A DNA stretch of 64,000 nt from assembly GCA_013400155.1 (NCBI GenBank), contig VXBM01000678.1, forward strand, positions 397,905 to 461,904, written 5' to 3'. The position numbers were made by a program, and so were the translations under genes. The notes beneath the pieces were generated by a model. That model made no database searches and was not told the origin of the DNA. It saw only the letters and a program-made list of their open reading frames with translations. Positions 39,301 to 53,000 of this stretch are shown piece by piece. Position 1 is the stretch's first letter, and each line of letters starts with the position of its first letter. This DNA is from Helopsaltes ochotensis (lineage: Eukaryota; Chordata; Aves; Passeriformes; Locustellidae).

Positions 39301-40994
39301 TAGAACCAGCTGTTACTGCTTAGGATTATCTAGAGTACCCTTATCAAGGGGGCAAGGGGAAGAGACTGCTCAGGATGGATCAATCAGAGGAGAGTGTTTC
39401 TGTGACACTTGGACATCCTCAAACAAGCTCTCACAGCCAACCTGTCTAATCATAAACTTTTTCCAACTTCAAATGCTTGTGAGAGAGGCTGGTTTAGAGA
39501 GCTGATAAGAGTGTTCTTGAAAAAAGCAAGGAACTCTTAGTAGTTGTACCACTGTGCTATAGCAGCAACATCTGCTCCCCTCCCTGCCCAGGCAGCACAC
39601 AGGGTCTGACCTCCAATCCTGCAGTGTATGTGACCACTCAGTTTGTCCCCTTTGTGTCTTGACAACTGAACAACAGCCCTGACAGTTTTGGTAATGCTGC
39701 CATCTGCCCACTAGGATATGAAGGAGTTCACTCCATCACTTCCCACAGGTTCTTGAAGGACAGCTGATGACCAAGCCAGGCACCAGTGTGACAGGTGATA
39801 TACTGCACTACATTTTCTGATGCAGGGCTGGTTTCAACCACACCATCAGGATACAGGCAGCAAGTATGAAAGCTTTAATGATGGACATCATAAAACTGTA
39901 AAGAAATAGGTCTTATTTGAATTAATAAGATGAATCAGCTACAGGATTTTGTAATCCCCCATGATGTTTTGTGACAAGAAAGCTCCACAAAATAGCTACC
40001 TCTTGAAATTCTAAAGCCTAATCCATTAGAAAGTATTCCTGTGGATGGGGTGTCAAAATGAATAATTGAGTTACACTATTAATTGGGCTCCTATCTCATC
40101 TTAGTATTACATGGTATCTTTTCTATGATCAAAACAACATAACATTACCTTGTGCCACCTGGTTTCAATGGTAACAAAAAATTATTAAATGCATTAGGAA
40201 ATGGTCTTCATGTTTAATAAAGTAATGCCATTTTGCTAAGAACATTTTATGATGCCACTTTGTTTTAAATGAGGACACCAGAGATTTATTCAGAAGGAAC
40301 CTTTTCCAGCTGAAACTAGAAGATTAAATTGTTATGAGAATGTAAAATAACCAATGCATACTTCTAATGGAAAAAGTATCATCCTTCCAACTGACAGCAA
40401 ACTTGCTACTTTCCAAAATGTTTTAGCTATCTGCCATTACACCTTTTACTTCTTATGGGGGAATGACAAATGAGAAAGGGATGGGAAGGCTATGTTGCTG
40501 GACAATGTGACTTGCAGGTCATGTCTGACAGAAATTAACTCACATCAGTATCTAATATGTAAGGGGAGCACCTTGAAGGACAGGACTGAAGCTCCAGAAA
40601 TTCTAGTTTCCTTTATATTAATCAAAAAAAAGGTCTTGTGCTAGCAAAACTAAAAGCAGTGACTAAGTGGAGAGGCCACATTCTTTTCCCAGGCAGTAGA
40701 GATTGGGATATATCTGTTTGTCTCCATTGACTTCTGGGAATCTGCACTACCTTTATCTTAAACTGTATACCCACTTCAATCTTTCTCTTAAATTAGTGAA
40801 AGGAGATTGCATTCAGGCCTAAAAACCTTTATTCTTAAATGCAAACATTAAGTCACCAATAAAGAATAAATTATATTAATTTTGACTTGAGTTCTCCATG
40901 TTGGCCCACAGACACTCCACTCTAGCAGACACCTTGAGCCCCAGGTTGTGACAGTACCACTGTTCCTTTTTTCTACCCCGTCACTAGTGTGGCT

Positions 40995-41078
<84 letters not shown>

Positions 41079-44000
41079 TAGGCCACACTTCCAAGGAAAG
41101 CAAAACGGTGAGCACTTTTCTGATTCAGATACAGAAAAGAGAACACTGACAATGGTAAAACAATGTCACCTGCAATAGTGAAAGTACAATTCAACCTTAT
41201 GAGTGTATTTACTACTTGGCTTCATTGGTCAAGTTGCCAAAATGTGATTCATCTTCTCTGATGACATAATCACTACTTACTAGGTGAACATGTGTTAATG
41301 ACAAACTAAACTATAATCAACTAATTTAGGCCTCAAATTTCCACTAGATATGTCAAATTCCATTAAATTGCATGTGATATGATATTGAACAGGGCAAAAT
41401 AGGAAGAGGAATGAAAAAACCAGAATAATGAGAAAAACTGTACATTTCATGTCTCCTGAGGGAAGTGTAAAAGGATTTAAATTCTTCAGTCTTCCTTAGG
41501 TAGATCTACAGGGTTCAATGCAGTGTTGTGTTACAGATTTCTGAGATTTCATGTCAGGGCTACCTGACACGTCTGTCTGGCACTGCACAGGGCTGTGAAG
41601 AGTATTAGTGTTAGCCTGGGCCCCCAGTGACAGGACAGCTCCAGCAGCACAACAATCAGGGCTAATGGAAAGTCAACACAAAGATCTTGGTGACTTCTGC
41701 CATCAGCCTTCTCATAAACATAACTTCTGTCTTTTAGAGTCTAAGACAAACTCTTGCATATAAAGTAATTTGTAAAGTCAGGTAGATATAGCAGCAAAGG
41801 GCAGAGGTCATCCTAATGTTTGTTTTTTACATCAGTGATATTTTGAATTTACAATTAAAGTACATTACTGGTGTCAACACAGGAGAGTACTTACAGTGAA
41901 CAGAAAAGATTCTTAAGCCACCTGCTTTCTCAAAGACTGTTTCTGTGATGTAAATCTGGGATAACCATGGAATAAGTAAGTGAAAAGTGATGTCTTATAA
42001 TGACTATGAATCGTACCACAAATCATTCTGTGCCATTGGGTTGTAATGCAGAATAACACATTTCTCATTTTCCGTCTCTGAGAGGGGGAGATATACATCC
42101 ACACTTGCATAAACTTTATCTATATAGCTTCCTTTGCACTGCTGTAGTAATTTCTTTGTAGACTGCCACAAGGTAATTATAATGAAGTTTGATATAATTT
42201 GATGTAGTGGTTTGATGTAAATTAAGGTAGACAGTCACTTGGTTGGTATTACAGGCTGGACGTGGACACTTGTAATAGAAATATTAGGACTGGTATAAAT
42301 GAAATATGAACCGGAATGTGCATATAAGCATCAGAAAAAATAGTCTTAAAAAATAGCTGCGTGATAGCCTGTGATTTGAATGAAGAACTTTTGTTCATAA
42401 CAATAAAACTGAGCAAAGAGTTCCTTACCTCAAGAACAGAAGGCCTTCACTTATATAAAAACACAGTGCAGAGAGTTAGCGAGTGGAACCCTCTAAACCT
42501 GACAGCAGGAGCATGACTGTGAGGTTATAGCACATCACACACAATTTTCTTAGGCGCCCACCAAGGAAATGGACTGTAGGCATAAAAATGTATATATTCC
42601 AAACAAGAAAAGCCAGACAATGACCATGCCTAAAGATTACGGATGCTGAAGTGGATAAGAGGTTGAGGCAAAAAACGATTGTTAAAGGCTGTAAAAGATA
42701 TGTCCAAAAGCTATTTCAGCAAGAAGAACCTAACAGACATGATAAGGACTTGCCAGCTGGTGTCTATTATTCTATATGTCATTCACAAATTTTCTTGGCC
42801 AGACCATTTGCACACAGACACCCATACACTCCATGGTGCATTCTATGTCTCTGTGAGTCAATGAAATCCATGAGAGAAGAATGGAAATGGGTAAAATTGA
42901 TATACTTAGAGACTCTGTAAATAAAGATTACCTTCCCCTTCCATAGAGTCTGTAATTGTACTAATTTCTTACAGGGAAAAATGGGCAAACTATATATTGT
43001 CAAAATAAGTAGTTAATTATTCCCCTCATCTGCTCAGTAGCAGAATAACCACGCTGACCATGGTGCTGCAAGGCACATGCAAGAGAGCAAACTGTTCCTA
43101 CTACATGGCGACACCACAAACCTCTTAATTAATATAGGTCTTCCCAAAAAGGTTTTGTAACAGAATACCTAGAAACAAGTACAGGCAGATTACACTGAAC
43201 CTGACTCTAATTAAAAAAGAGAAGGAACATTAAGACAATAGTTGGGTGTACAGGAATAGGGCTAGGAAAGCCAAGGCTGTTCCCTGAGCAATAAAAGGCA
43301 ATTAGGGAGACTGTGGTCCTGCAGCTGAACAAGTTTGTGGATGACATGGAAATGGCTGAGATATTCCAGGTCCCTGAGACCAGGGGGAAAGCCTGGAGCA
43401 AGGAAGACTTAAACTTAGCAGGGAATGATCAAGTTAGTGAACACTTCAGCAAAGTGGACATATGCAAGTTCATGGGACCTGGTCAGTGCCTGGGTTTGAC
43501 AGGAATAAATATTGTTGCTGCAGTCTGTGCTATTTCCATCTCCCAACTATTAGAAAAAAAAATAGTGAAGTGCCCTTCTTTTGTGATCTTGTGTACTTTG
43601 GAAAGAAGATGCCCAAGTAATTACAGTAGATCTAGTTAATTTTTTTCTGGCTTTTAGATGACGTTAAAACCTAGGAAACACTTGTGTTGATAATCTTGCA
43701 CATAAATCTATAAAAACAACTACAAGATACAAGATAGCAAGACAACATTCCCTGAAATAATCAGGAAGAGGATAAAACATTGAGCCATAGAAATAATTTC
43801 TCATATTACCCATAAATATATATACTTCTAGACTGACATATGCATGTACATGCCTGTACACACCTGCATACATGGACACGTTCCAAACTTGTATCTACCT
43901 CATCCTTAAAACAAACAGTGATTAACACTGACAAAATACTCTGTTTCTACTAACAATTAAAGTTACAATTCAGGAGAATTTTCATCCATGTATCATAAAC

Positions 44001-47000
44001 ACCAATAATTTCAGTAAAACAGCAAAAGTATGGTTTGAATTCTGATTGTTCTGCCATAGAGAATTCTGAAATATTTCAATTTTCAGCAAGCTAATTTTTT
44101 TTTTCCCTGAACATGTTATTTCTTCAAATAACAGTATTGAATAATGATTTAAAGGTGGCTAATTTAATTCTCCTGGAATTATTTACAAAGCTGAGATTAT
44201 TTTTTTTGAGGTTTTACCCTCTCCTCTTCAAATTCATAAACTTTTATGTTTACAATGCTATTCCTTTTCCCTGCTTTACAATAAATTATTTAAATTAAAT
44301 CCATCATTATTTAGCTGAGATGCACTAGTTTCTCAAGAAGAACAAAATAATTGTGAGATCTGCAGTTTTTAATAATGGCATTTCAGTGTTCATTAAGCTT
44401 ATTAGTAAACTATTATGAACACTGCACTTTCAAAATTTTGTTACCACTCATTTACTTTTTTACTGGAGAATCATAGGTTACAACATTCATTATTCCTCAA
44501 GAAAACAACATTGCATTTGCATCAATCAGATTATCACAGTATTATGTTGCTAAGTTACTGTAAATTTCAAGTTTAATGCATTTTATGTTGGCATTTTACT
44601 TGCAAATAGCAAGCATTGCTTCATGGAAAACATACTTAAAAAACATTTTTTATAATCTGCTATTTACAAGCTATCATGGAGAAGGAACAATGTAGTTTCT
44701 TGAGACAAGGTTTTATATGTTCAGAATACTAAAGCTTCATCAAAATACCTGTTCCCAGGCAAAGACATGTTGATTGAAGTAGAACTGAATTTGTTCATTG
44801 GCAATGTTGATACACAGCTGTTCAAAAGAATTTTTTTTGAAATTCTCAAAGCCAAAGATGTCAAGAATTCCAATATTCAAGCCATCATCATTTTCACTGC
44901 AAAGATGAAATATACCTTTCATTGTTTCATCTTTATTTTACATTAACTACCTTCATTACTATTTCACAAAAGGCAATCATGGGCCAAATCTGTACACCAG
45001 TTACACAGGATAAGTTTTGCTGACCCAGTTATCTCTTAAAATGACAATAATTGTTAGTTTGAAATACATAAACGCAGATCAATTCAAAGATTACTGCAAT
45101 GCAGACCAGATATCCTGAATCACACAGCAATCAATTCAACTGATAAGTGAATAGGGGATTTACAATTTTATTTTTTCACTAATATTTGTAATTAATTGTT
45201 CTAAAAAGCTGACTACAGTATTTTTGTTCTTTTTGTTTCTCTTGTAGTAACACAGGTTTTACTCACCAGCATCTTGAAATTAGAGACGGTTGTCATTAAA
45301 TATTATTTCTTTGTATTATTTACTAATAACAATTAAAATTGCTTAGTTTAACATTAAAGTAAAAAAGAATGACTAGCTAGACCTCTTATGCAGCTAAATA
45401 ACTACTTTATGCACTGGGATGTGGTATGAATTTAAATTACCAATTAAATTCCAAAGAAGCTCTAGAAAACCTTTGGTTTGATATTTTAAGTAGGGCATAC
45501 TGAAGATCCGTGATCACTTCTGCAACTGGAAAAAAGCTCTAATATTTATTTGCTGAAGTGTTGCAGCCCAGAGGCCTGCAAGGCCTCTGTGGCGGTCAGT
45601 TGCCTGAGATAAAGAAATGCCAAGTCACGGTGACAGGACAAAAGAACCCTTTTCCCCCTCCTAAGACCTCTCTTATCTGTCTGTAAGACCATAGGTCACT
45701 TTCACCCCAACTCATTCTATTGGTCCACTTTTCAATCCCCCCATACCCTATAAAAACCCCAAACTCTGCCCTGTTAAGGCAGAAGAGCTGTTCCTGGACT
45801 ACTTCGCAGAGACCTTCAATAAAGCCACCTCTGAGTAACTCCACAAGGCTCTTCTCCTCTCTCTCCCTGCGTCTGCCGAGGCACCTTAGCAAGCAAAGAG
45901 CTGAAATCACAAAGAGCTGAGAACTGCTCAGAGCTGAAATCACTCAGAGCTGAAATCACTGAGCTTGCTAAGGTAGCCTGAGGCTGGGATCTCCGCCGAG
46001 GCATCGGGTTGAGCGGTACCTTCGGCACCATTCTATCCGGGCCACCTACGGCTATCAGGGTTTGACTGATCCTGGAGACCCAGACCTTAAAACTGAAGCA
46101 AAAAATTAAGAGGATATAATTTTATAACATAGTGAGGCTGACATTAGTGTCTTTTCTAGTCAAGTAAAATATAAATCACATTCTTTCTATAAAACCTCTT
46201 CACGGGGCTATCTGCAACCATTTTTTAAATAAAGATTTAGGAAATCAGAAATTAAGAATCCGCCTCAAGATATTCAGGAATCATACTTAAACCTCTTTAT
46301 GTAGTCCATCTCAAAAAAAGAGAAGTGTTTTATTGTGGTGGGATTTGAATTTGGCAACTATTTAATCTGTCTCAAAATTACATTTTTGATGAATAGATAG
46401 ACTGCTAAAATTTATCTGCCTCATTCCTTTTTCAGAGCCAATTACATAAAAATAGAAAATGAAAATTATTTTACTACCACAAAATCAAGAAAAAGCTGTT
46501 TGGGTTTTTTTAAAGTGAGCATTTCAGGTTGAATTTTCTCCCTCCTTACCAGTATAATAAGTAAGTATTCAGTTTGAAAAGGGCTCTGTAACACACAAGT
46601 AAGAGAGGCACACAGGCTAGAAGTGCTGCCCCATCTATCATGGATTTTATCCTATCACTCACTGATTAAAATTCTGTTTATTGTTGCTCTGCTGTAACGA
46701 AATACTTAAAAGTTTAGACAAATTTTAGGATTGTAACCTTGGCTCTCCTCTGATGTTTAAGAAGAAAAAACCCAGGAAATCCAGATCTGCAAACTAAAGC
46801 TATTTGTTATTGACGTGGCATTTAAAATGTCACCTTGTAAGTGTAAAGTGGACAATACCTTCAGTAAATGTGTTTGAAAATTATTCCCACACATATATAA
46901 AACCATGCTCATAACAAAAGTGACAAATGCAACAGCATCAGTGTAAATAAGAGCAGAATTTGACCTATGTAATCAACATGATGAATATCAAAAGTTTACT

Positions 47001-50000
47001 CTGAAAAAAATATAAAAGAAAAAGGGTTAAAAGTTAAAAGCATTAAAAATACAAAAGAAAAAGAAAGGATTAAATGAGTGAAGATCGACAGGAAAACACC
47101 AGATGCTTTTGCCAACCATATCTACTGTATTTTCTCTATATACTATGAACAGAACAAACCATTTTTGACATGGTGGGATCATAAACAAAAAAGTAGCAGA
47201 GAAAAAGAACTTCACTAAATGCTCTTGTGTAAGACAATTTATTCCCACAGAAAAAGTATCTTTTTATTCTGCAAAATCTCCTTTTACCTTAAATGTTTGT
47301 CAGGTTTGAGTAAAGTGTTGATGCGATTGACTATCCAGCTGAAGAGGCGCCCGTACAGTGCTTTGGCCATGGCATCTCTGACATCTGTAGCTTTTTCCAC
47401 AGTGTTTGGACGAATAATTGTTTCTCCTCGAGTCACTACACAGTGAGAGGTGAGGGCCTCTTGCAGTTCATCTGCTTGAATACACAGCAGAGATGCACCT
47501 GGCAAGGAATGTCAGAGGCATAGCTCAGAGACAGATTTTGGAAGGTGACTACGTAAGAAACTACCCAAGTTGTGAGGTGTGAATACCCCTCTCAGTTATA
47601 ACCCACTTATACAAGTCACTGCTGCTCTCCTGGTCCAAAAAAGGGGTGCTTCTTTCCCAGTTACACAATATTTTTTTATGGCAAGAAAACATACAAGAAG
47701 ATAGCATGAAGACTTCATTATCTCCCCAGGTGTAATTACTGAGAAAGTGTAGCAAATTTCTGGAGAATCTTTGCCCCTTTGCCTCCTCTACCTCCCAGCA
47801 GCTTATAATGTAAGCCATCCCTTCCAAAGAATTAGTCAGCTGTATTTCCACAGGCACATGTGGGGAACAAGTAATGAGCAGCTGAGAAAGAAACTGGGAA
47901 AAAACTATTCAGTGTGTTAATGAGGTTCTCCGTCAAATGTTCATATAACCTTGGAAAAATTCCAAAGATTTTTTCAGGCATCTGCAGTATTAGTCATGTT
48001 TCCTGTATACCAGTGAACTGATTAGTCAAATAAGATGCATAACATGGAAATTTTTTTCTTTTTTGCATTTGAATTCAGGTGGGCTTAGAATTAATCTACC
48101 TTCAGTTTTTAATTATTCTTGCAAAAATTCCATGTGAATAGAGTTTTCATTGATACCTCTCTTACAATAAAATAAACTTGCTCTGAAAACACTAAAGAAA
48201 AACAAAAAACCATGTTAAATCAAGAAAAAACCACTCACAGTTCTCAAGGGCTACTGGATTGGAAATGTTGCTCTTGTCAATCATATGTTCAGATACGACT
48301 GCAGAAAATTCAATGTTACCCACATTTAAAATGGCAGCCAGGACACTGTACACACTTCCAAGTTCCTGAAAAGTATATTAAAAAAAAAAATTGCAATACT
48401 TAATAGCCAGGTAATTTGCCTCTGTGGTTTGTGTGATGGACATATGCATGTGTGTTGTTTCCTGCTGTCTGCCACATACCCACTAGTTTTAGGAGCGCTA
48501 TTCTCAGCAATTATTCCTATTCTGTACTTAGCAAAGTTTTTCAAGAGTAAGACAGTCAAAGAGGGCAAGAAAAACCATAGCCTAATCCCTCTTCCCTACA
48601 GTGGTGTGCATAACCTCATACACAGAAAGAGTTCAGAGGTTATCTATATCTACCCTTCACTGTGTCTGCAGGTGCAAACATGTGTAAAGATTTAATACTT
48701 AGATGAACCAAAGTATAAAAAAAATCTTCACTGATGTTTCTTGCATCATGGAAACAAAGGTACACCAAATAACAGGTCTATATCATCTCCCACCAATGTC
48801 ATCAGAAAAAGTTTCACTGGGAAAAGAGTGAGGCCTCACATCTCTGATTTGGCAAAGCACTTTAAACTTCAAAATGTCAGTTAGTAACTCACCAAAGCCT
48901 TTCTTAATATGGACTTTGCTTCAACAAATTTAGATTTCAAGTTATTTAGGAGTTTCTGCCATGATTTATTTAATAAGGTGGTGTTAGGTCATAGGTTGAA
49001 CTTGATGATCTCAAACATCTTTTCCAACCTAGTTAATCCTGTGATTCTGTGACAAGAGATTTTGTCTTGAGAAAGGATGTTACTACTCTGGACAGTGAAG
49101 TGATATATACAGTAAATAATGTACCTATGCATGAATGCATAAATTCCAAATAATATTTGGAATTAGGAAAATAATGCTTTCATTGCAGGTTGGACTTAGA
49201 TTTCAACTGACAATTTTCATCTGAATGGTGAATTTTTAATCATTATACCTCATAATCTGAGTACTTTTTACTCAGAAAATGCTAGGTGTACCTGTAAAGC
49301 AGACTAGGAGTCTGTGACACTATTTTTTGAGGCATACAGTAATAGTGTGTTTTATAAATAGCAGGTTGAAAACTTTTGTACTAGTTTTATAAGAAGCAGT
49401 TTTGCAAATCTGATTAGCATTTTATAACGATGAACTTTTTATAATTGCACAGCATTTTATCCATATTATTCAATAGTTTGCTGGTACCATGTCAGGCATC
49501 ATTTACTCAGAAAAAATCTCTAATTGCCCTAGAATACTTGAGCTTGTTTTCAACATTTTCAGAAGTTAATCTAGCAGTTAATAAATAGTGATTCCAGTGA
49601 CAGCAAGACAAACTGGATAAGCTCACTCTAAAAAATTATGCTGAGGATAATTGGCACACAGTTTACTTAGGATTAAACACTCATTTTTATTTTAAGCTTA
49701 GGGACACAGTTGAAATGCAAAGAAACAGATAGCTTAACTTCCTCTGTGCACTGGGATGAACCTCAAAGCTTAAGGCTGCATTACTAAAAAGTGAGCTTAG
49801 AAAAAGAATTCAATGTCCTATGGGATATTTTTTTCACTGAAAAATTTCTTTCCACATGTATCCAATATCAGAACCTCAGCTAGGGGAAGAAGACTCTTCT
49901 TTCACTCCTGCAAGCACAGCCTTAGAGAGGCTAATTGACCCTGAGGAGGATGCAGGGCAGGCTGACATGGCTGGGGCTCACAAGTAGCCACAAGCAGATT

Positions 50001-53000
50001 GCCCGTGGCACTCAGCCTGTGTCTGAAACTGCAGGGTTCTACAGCTACAGAATTCTTCACAGATTCAGCTCCCGGTGGCTTGCTGAGTTAATCAAGTGAA
50101 GATCCATGCTAGAGCTGCACAATGCAGCCAGTGACCTGCTTCTAACTGCATCACCAATGTGTATGGAAGGCCTCTTTTGGATGATCAGGACTATTGTTTT
50201 CACCCGTCCAAGTGAACAAAAGAACTGGAAACAAAAACAGACTTGCTGCTTTTCATACTTTAAATTAGGAGTTATCAAGGTCTCTGGTGCTGTGACAAAA
50301 CTGCTATCAGTGCTGAACCATGAATGTCCTTTCATGCTGCTTCTGGAAAGGTGAAAGCAGAAGTGAAAGGATGTGATAGTACAGGTGTGATATTACTAAA
50401 TGCAGTTGTGAATAACATGTAGAGGAGAAAGAGACTGTGAATGCCACTGCTACTACAACCTAATGCAAAGTGACTGTGGAGGAACAAAATAGGTGAATAA
50501 ATCTGTTCTGCTAGCTATTTCAAATATTTACATTGAGGGAAACCAGAAATAGTAAACTGAAGTGAGTAATTTTCTGTGAAAAGCTCCTTACCACATACAG
50601 TTTGGTTAGAGAAATTAAAACATTCATCCATTCTGCAGCTCTAGTGCTATATTTCACAGATACTGTATGGATCATACCTCTACTATTTATATTGTTTATA
50701 AATAAAGTCAGAGATAAATGATACCTGTGATGCATCACTTCTCCTAAGGTAAAACTAGGTCATAGGATGGGATTTCTTTCCTTTATAAATCCAGTCCTTT
50801 TTTTATTTTAATTCTACCACAGACAGACCGAGGAGACAGGTTTAACAGCTAGCTGAACAATGATACGAGATCATAAAGAAAGAATGGGTTCAGTTAATAT
50901 TTAGTGATGAGATTCATCTCCAAAGGAATTTAAGAATTTCATTCAATTTTATCCCTGGAGTTGTGAAAATGTATTGAGTTCATCAATACTCAGATCAATG
51001 AATTTTTAGAACTATCACCATGGACGTCCTCTTAAAACTGAGGCGAGGCTCATATTCACAGGCCTAGAATTATTGTCTAATAAACAGTTACAACATAATT
51101 TTCTATGCTGTAAATTTTTTAAAATCTCCCCCCCACCCAATTATTCAGCTGTGCTGTGTTCACTGATTTCAAAGTCTTGTTGACTAACATCATTTTATTG
51201 GTTTATCAATGCATTGAAACCTTAAAAATTTAAATGTTACTATACAACAGTAAGTTGACCGTGCAAGATCCTAAAACGTAAACATAATACTGCTAAAGGA
51301 AGAAAATAACAAGGGAGATTAGAATGCTCTATATACATTCTTCCTGACGTAGCTGGCAAAGTCAGCAAAGGAAAAAGGTTATCAGCACTCACCTCCAGTG
51401 TAAAACCTATGACTTTGAAGCACTGTTCTATTAATTCAAACTGAGACTTATAAAAGCTATTGTTCATGAAATCTTGCACTATTCTGAAATGATCATTTTG
51501 GAGATATCTGAAAGAGTTGATGGATATAGAGTTAGAATGTAAATGAAGCTGAGAATTCAACACCGCGTTTCTTAGTAATCAATTTATGCAAAAATAAACT
51601 GCATTACCTGGGAGGTCTATATTCTGGCAGTTTATAATGTGCCAGTTTTTTCTTTTCTGCGAGACCAGCATAAATATAATAAAAAATATGGAAATTTTTC
51701 TCTCCTCTGAAAAAACAGAAACAACAAACTGATTTAGTAATATAACCATGTTACATGTCTGATGACACACATACTGTTACTAAATGTTATTTTAATAACA
51801 GGCAAGACTCACACAAACTGACAGAGGACTCTGAAAGAAGCCTTATTACAGAACTTTCTGTGAACACTGTTTTCATGCCATTGTATGTTTGTCCTGACAC
51901 TGCTAGGGTGGCTGCTTGATGCTTAAAGCAGCTCAGTGCTGCTCTGCCCTTGATGCAATTGGCAGATTGTTCACTCACCCACACTGAATGTGCTGCTTAA
52001 CTCCAGTTATTTTAAAAAAACCTTCTGACTGTGGGAGAGGTATATACTCTTGGTTCACTGAATGCAGTAGGTCTGCTGTGTCCTTTAACCCTGAACCAAG
52101 GAGCAGACACTCAGCAAAAGGGCCTTATGACTTGGCATGCTTTGCCTAGAAGCTAGATGCCCAAACCTAGTAACAGAGGTTTATTACACATTCAAGATTC
52201 CTGTGCTCCTTATGAGAAAGAACTAGGTGAAAATTTGCAACCACAACTGAGCCCTGAGATGCCCAAGTCAGTCGCTACTGAATGGCAAAAAGGAATTGTG
52301 TTCAAAGCCCTGCTGTGTGCATGAGCTTAGGTGTATGTCTCAGGGGCACCATTAGAACCACAGAATGTCTTGGGTTGGGAGGGACCTTAAGAACCATCTA
52401 GTTTTAACTTCCCTATTGGGCAGGGACACCTTTCACTAGACCAGGTTGCTCAGAGACCCATCCAGCCTGGCTTGAACACTTCCATGGATGGGTCAACCGC
52501 AGCTTCTCTGGGCATCCTGTGCCAGTGCCTCACCACCCTCACACTAAAGAACTTCTTTCTAATATCTAATCTAAACCTACTCTCTCTCAGTTTAAACTCA
52601 TTGCCCCATGTCTTGTCACTACATATTCTTGCAAAAAGTCTCTCTCCATCTCTCTCACAGGCTCCCTTCAGGTGGAAGGCAGCAATTTGGTCACCCCAAA
52701 GCCCTCTCTTCTCCAGGCTGAACAACCCAAATTTTCTTAGCCGTTTCTTACAGGAGAGGTGCTCCATCCCTCTAATCTTGGTGGCCTGCTCTGGAATTTC
52801 TCCGACAGGTCCACATATCTCCTGTAATGGGGACCCCAGAGCTGGAAGCAGCACTGCAGGTGGGGTCTCCCCAGAGCAGGGCAGAGGGGCAGATTTTCCC
52901 CTCAACCTGCTGCTCACCCTGCTTTTGATGCAGCCCCAAGACATGTTTGGCTTCCTGGCCTGGGAGTCCACATCACTTGGTCATGTCCAACCTCTCATCC

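Larger units (their letters stand above)
37521..44748 (-). other. MYO3A intron (7.2 kb)
   Basis: Long AT-rich intron. It contains the 81-base T tract at 41.0 kb and two possible decayed CR1 reverse-transcriptase remnants near 39.1 and 43.3 kb. No other exon or repeat is clear. Confidence 0.65.
45559..46092 (+). mobile_element. Solo LTR of an endogenous retrovirus
   Basis: The element begins TGTTGCAGCCC and has the full LTR layout on the plus strand. There is an ATTGG box at 45719, TATAAAA at 45749-45755, AATAAA at 45818-45823, then a CT-rich stretch and a GC-rich U5. A 6-bp direct repeat CTGAAG flanks it (45553-45558 and 46093-46098), as expected for a class II type insertion. The 3' end is less certain, because the duplication predicts a non-canonical ...AAAA end. 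No internal viral genes are present. It lies antisense to MYO3A. Confidence 0.75.
44897..47287 (-). other. MYO3A intron with solo LTR
   Basis: Intron of 2.4 kb holding a solo LTR in antisense orientation. The remaining sequence is AT-rich and unremarkable. Confidence 0.7.

Noticed and set aside
40948..41194. Frames with long poly-Phe or poly-Lys.
   Set aside because: They are translations of the 81-base T tract.
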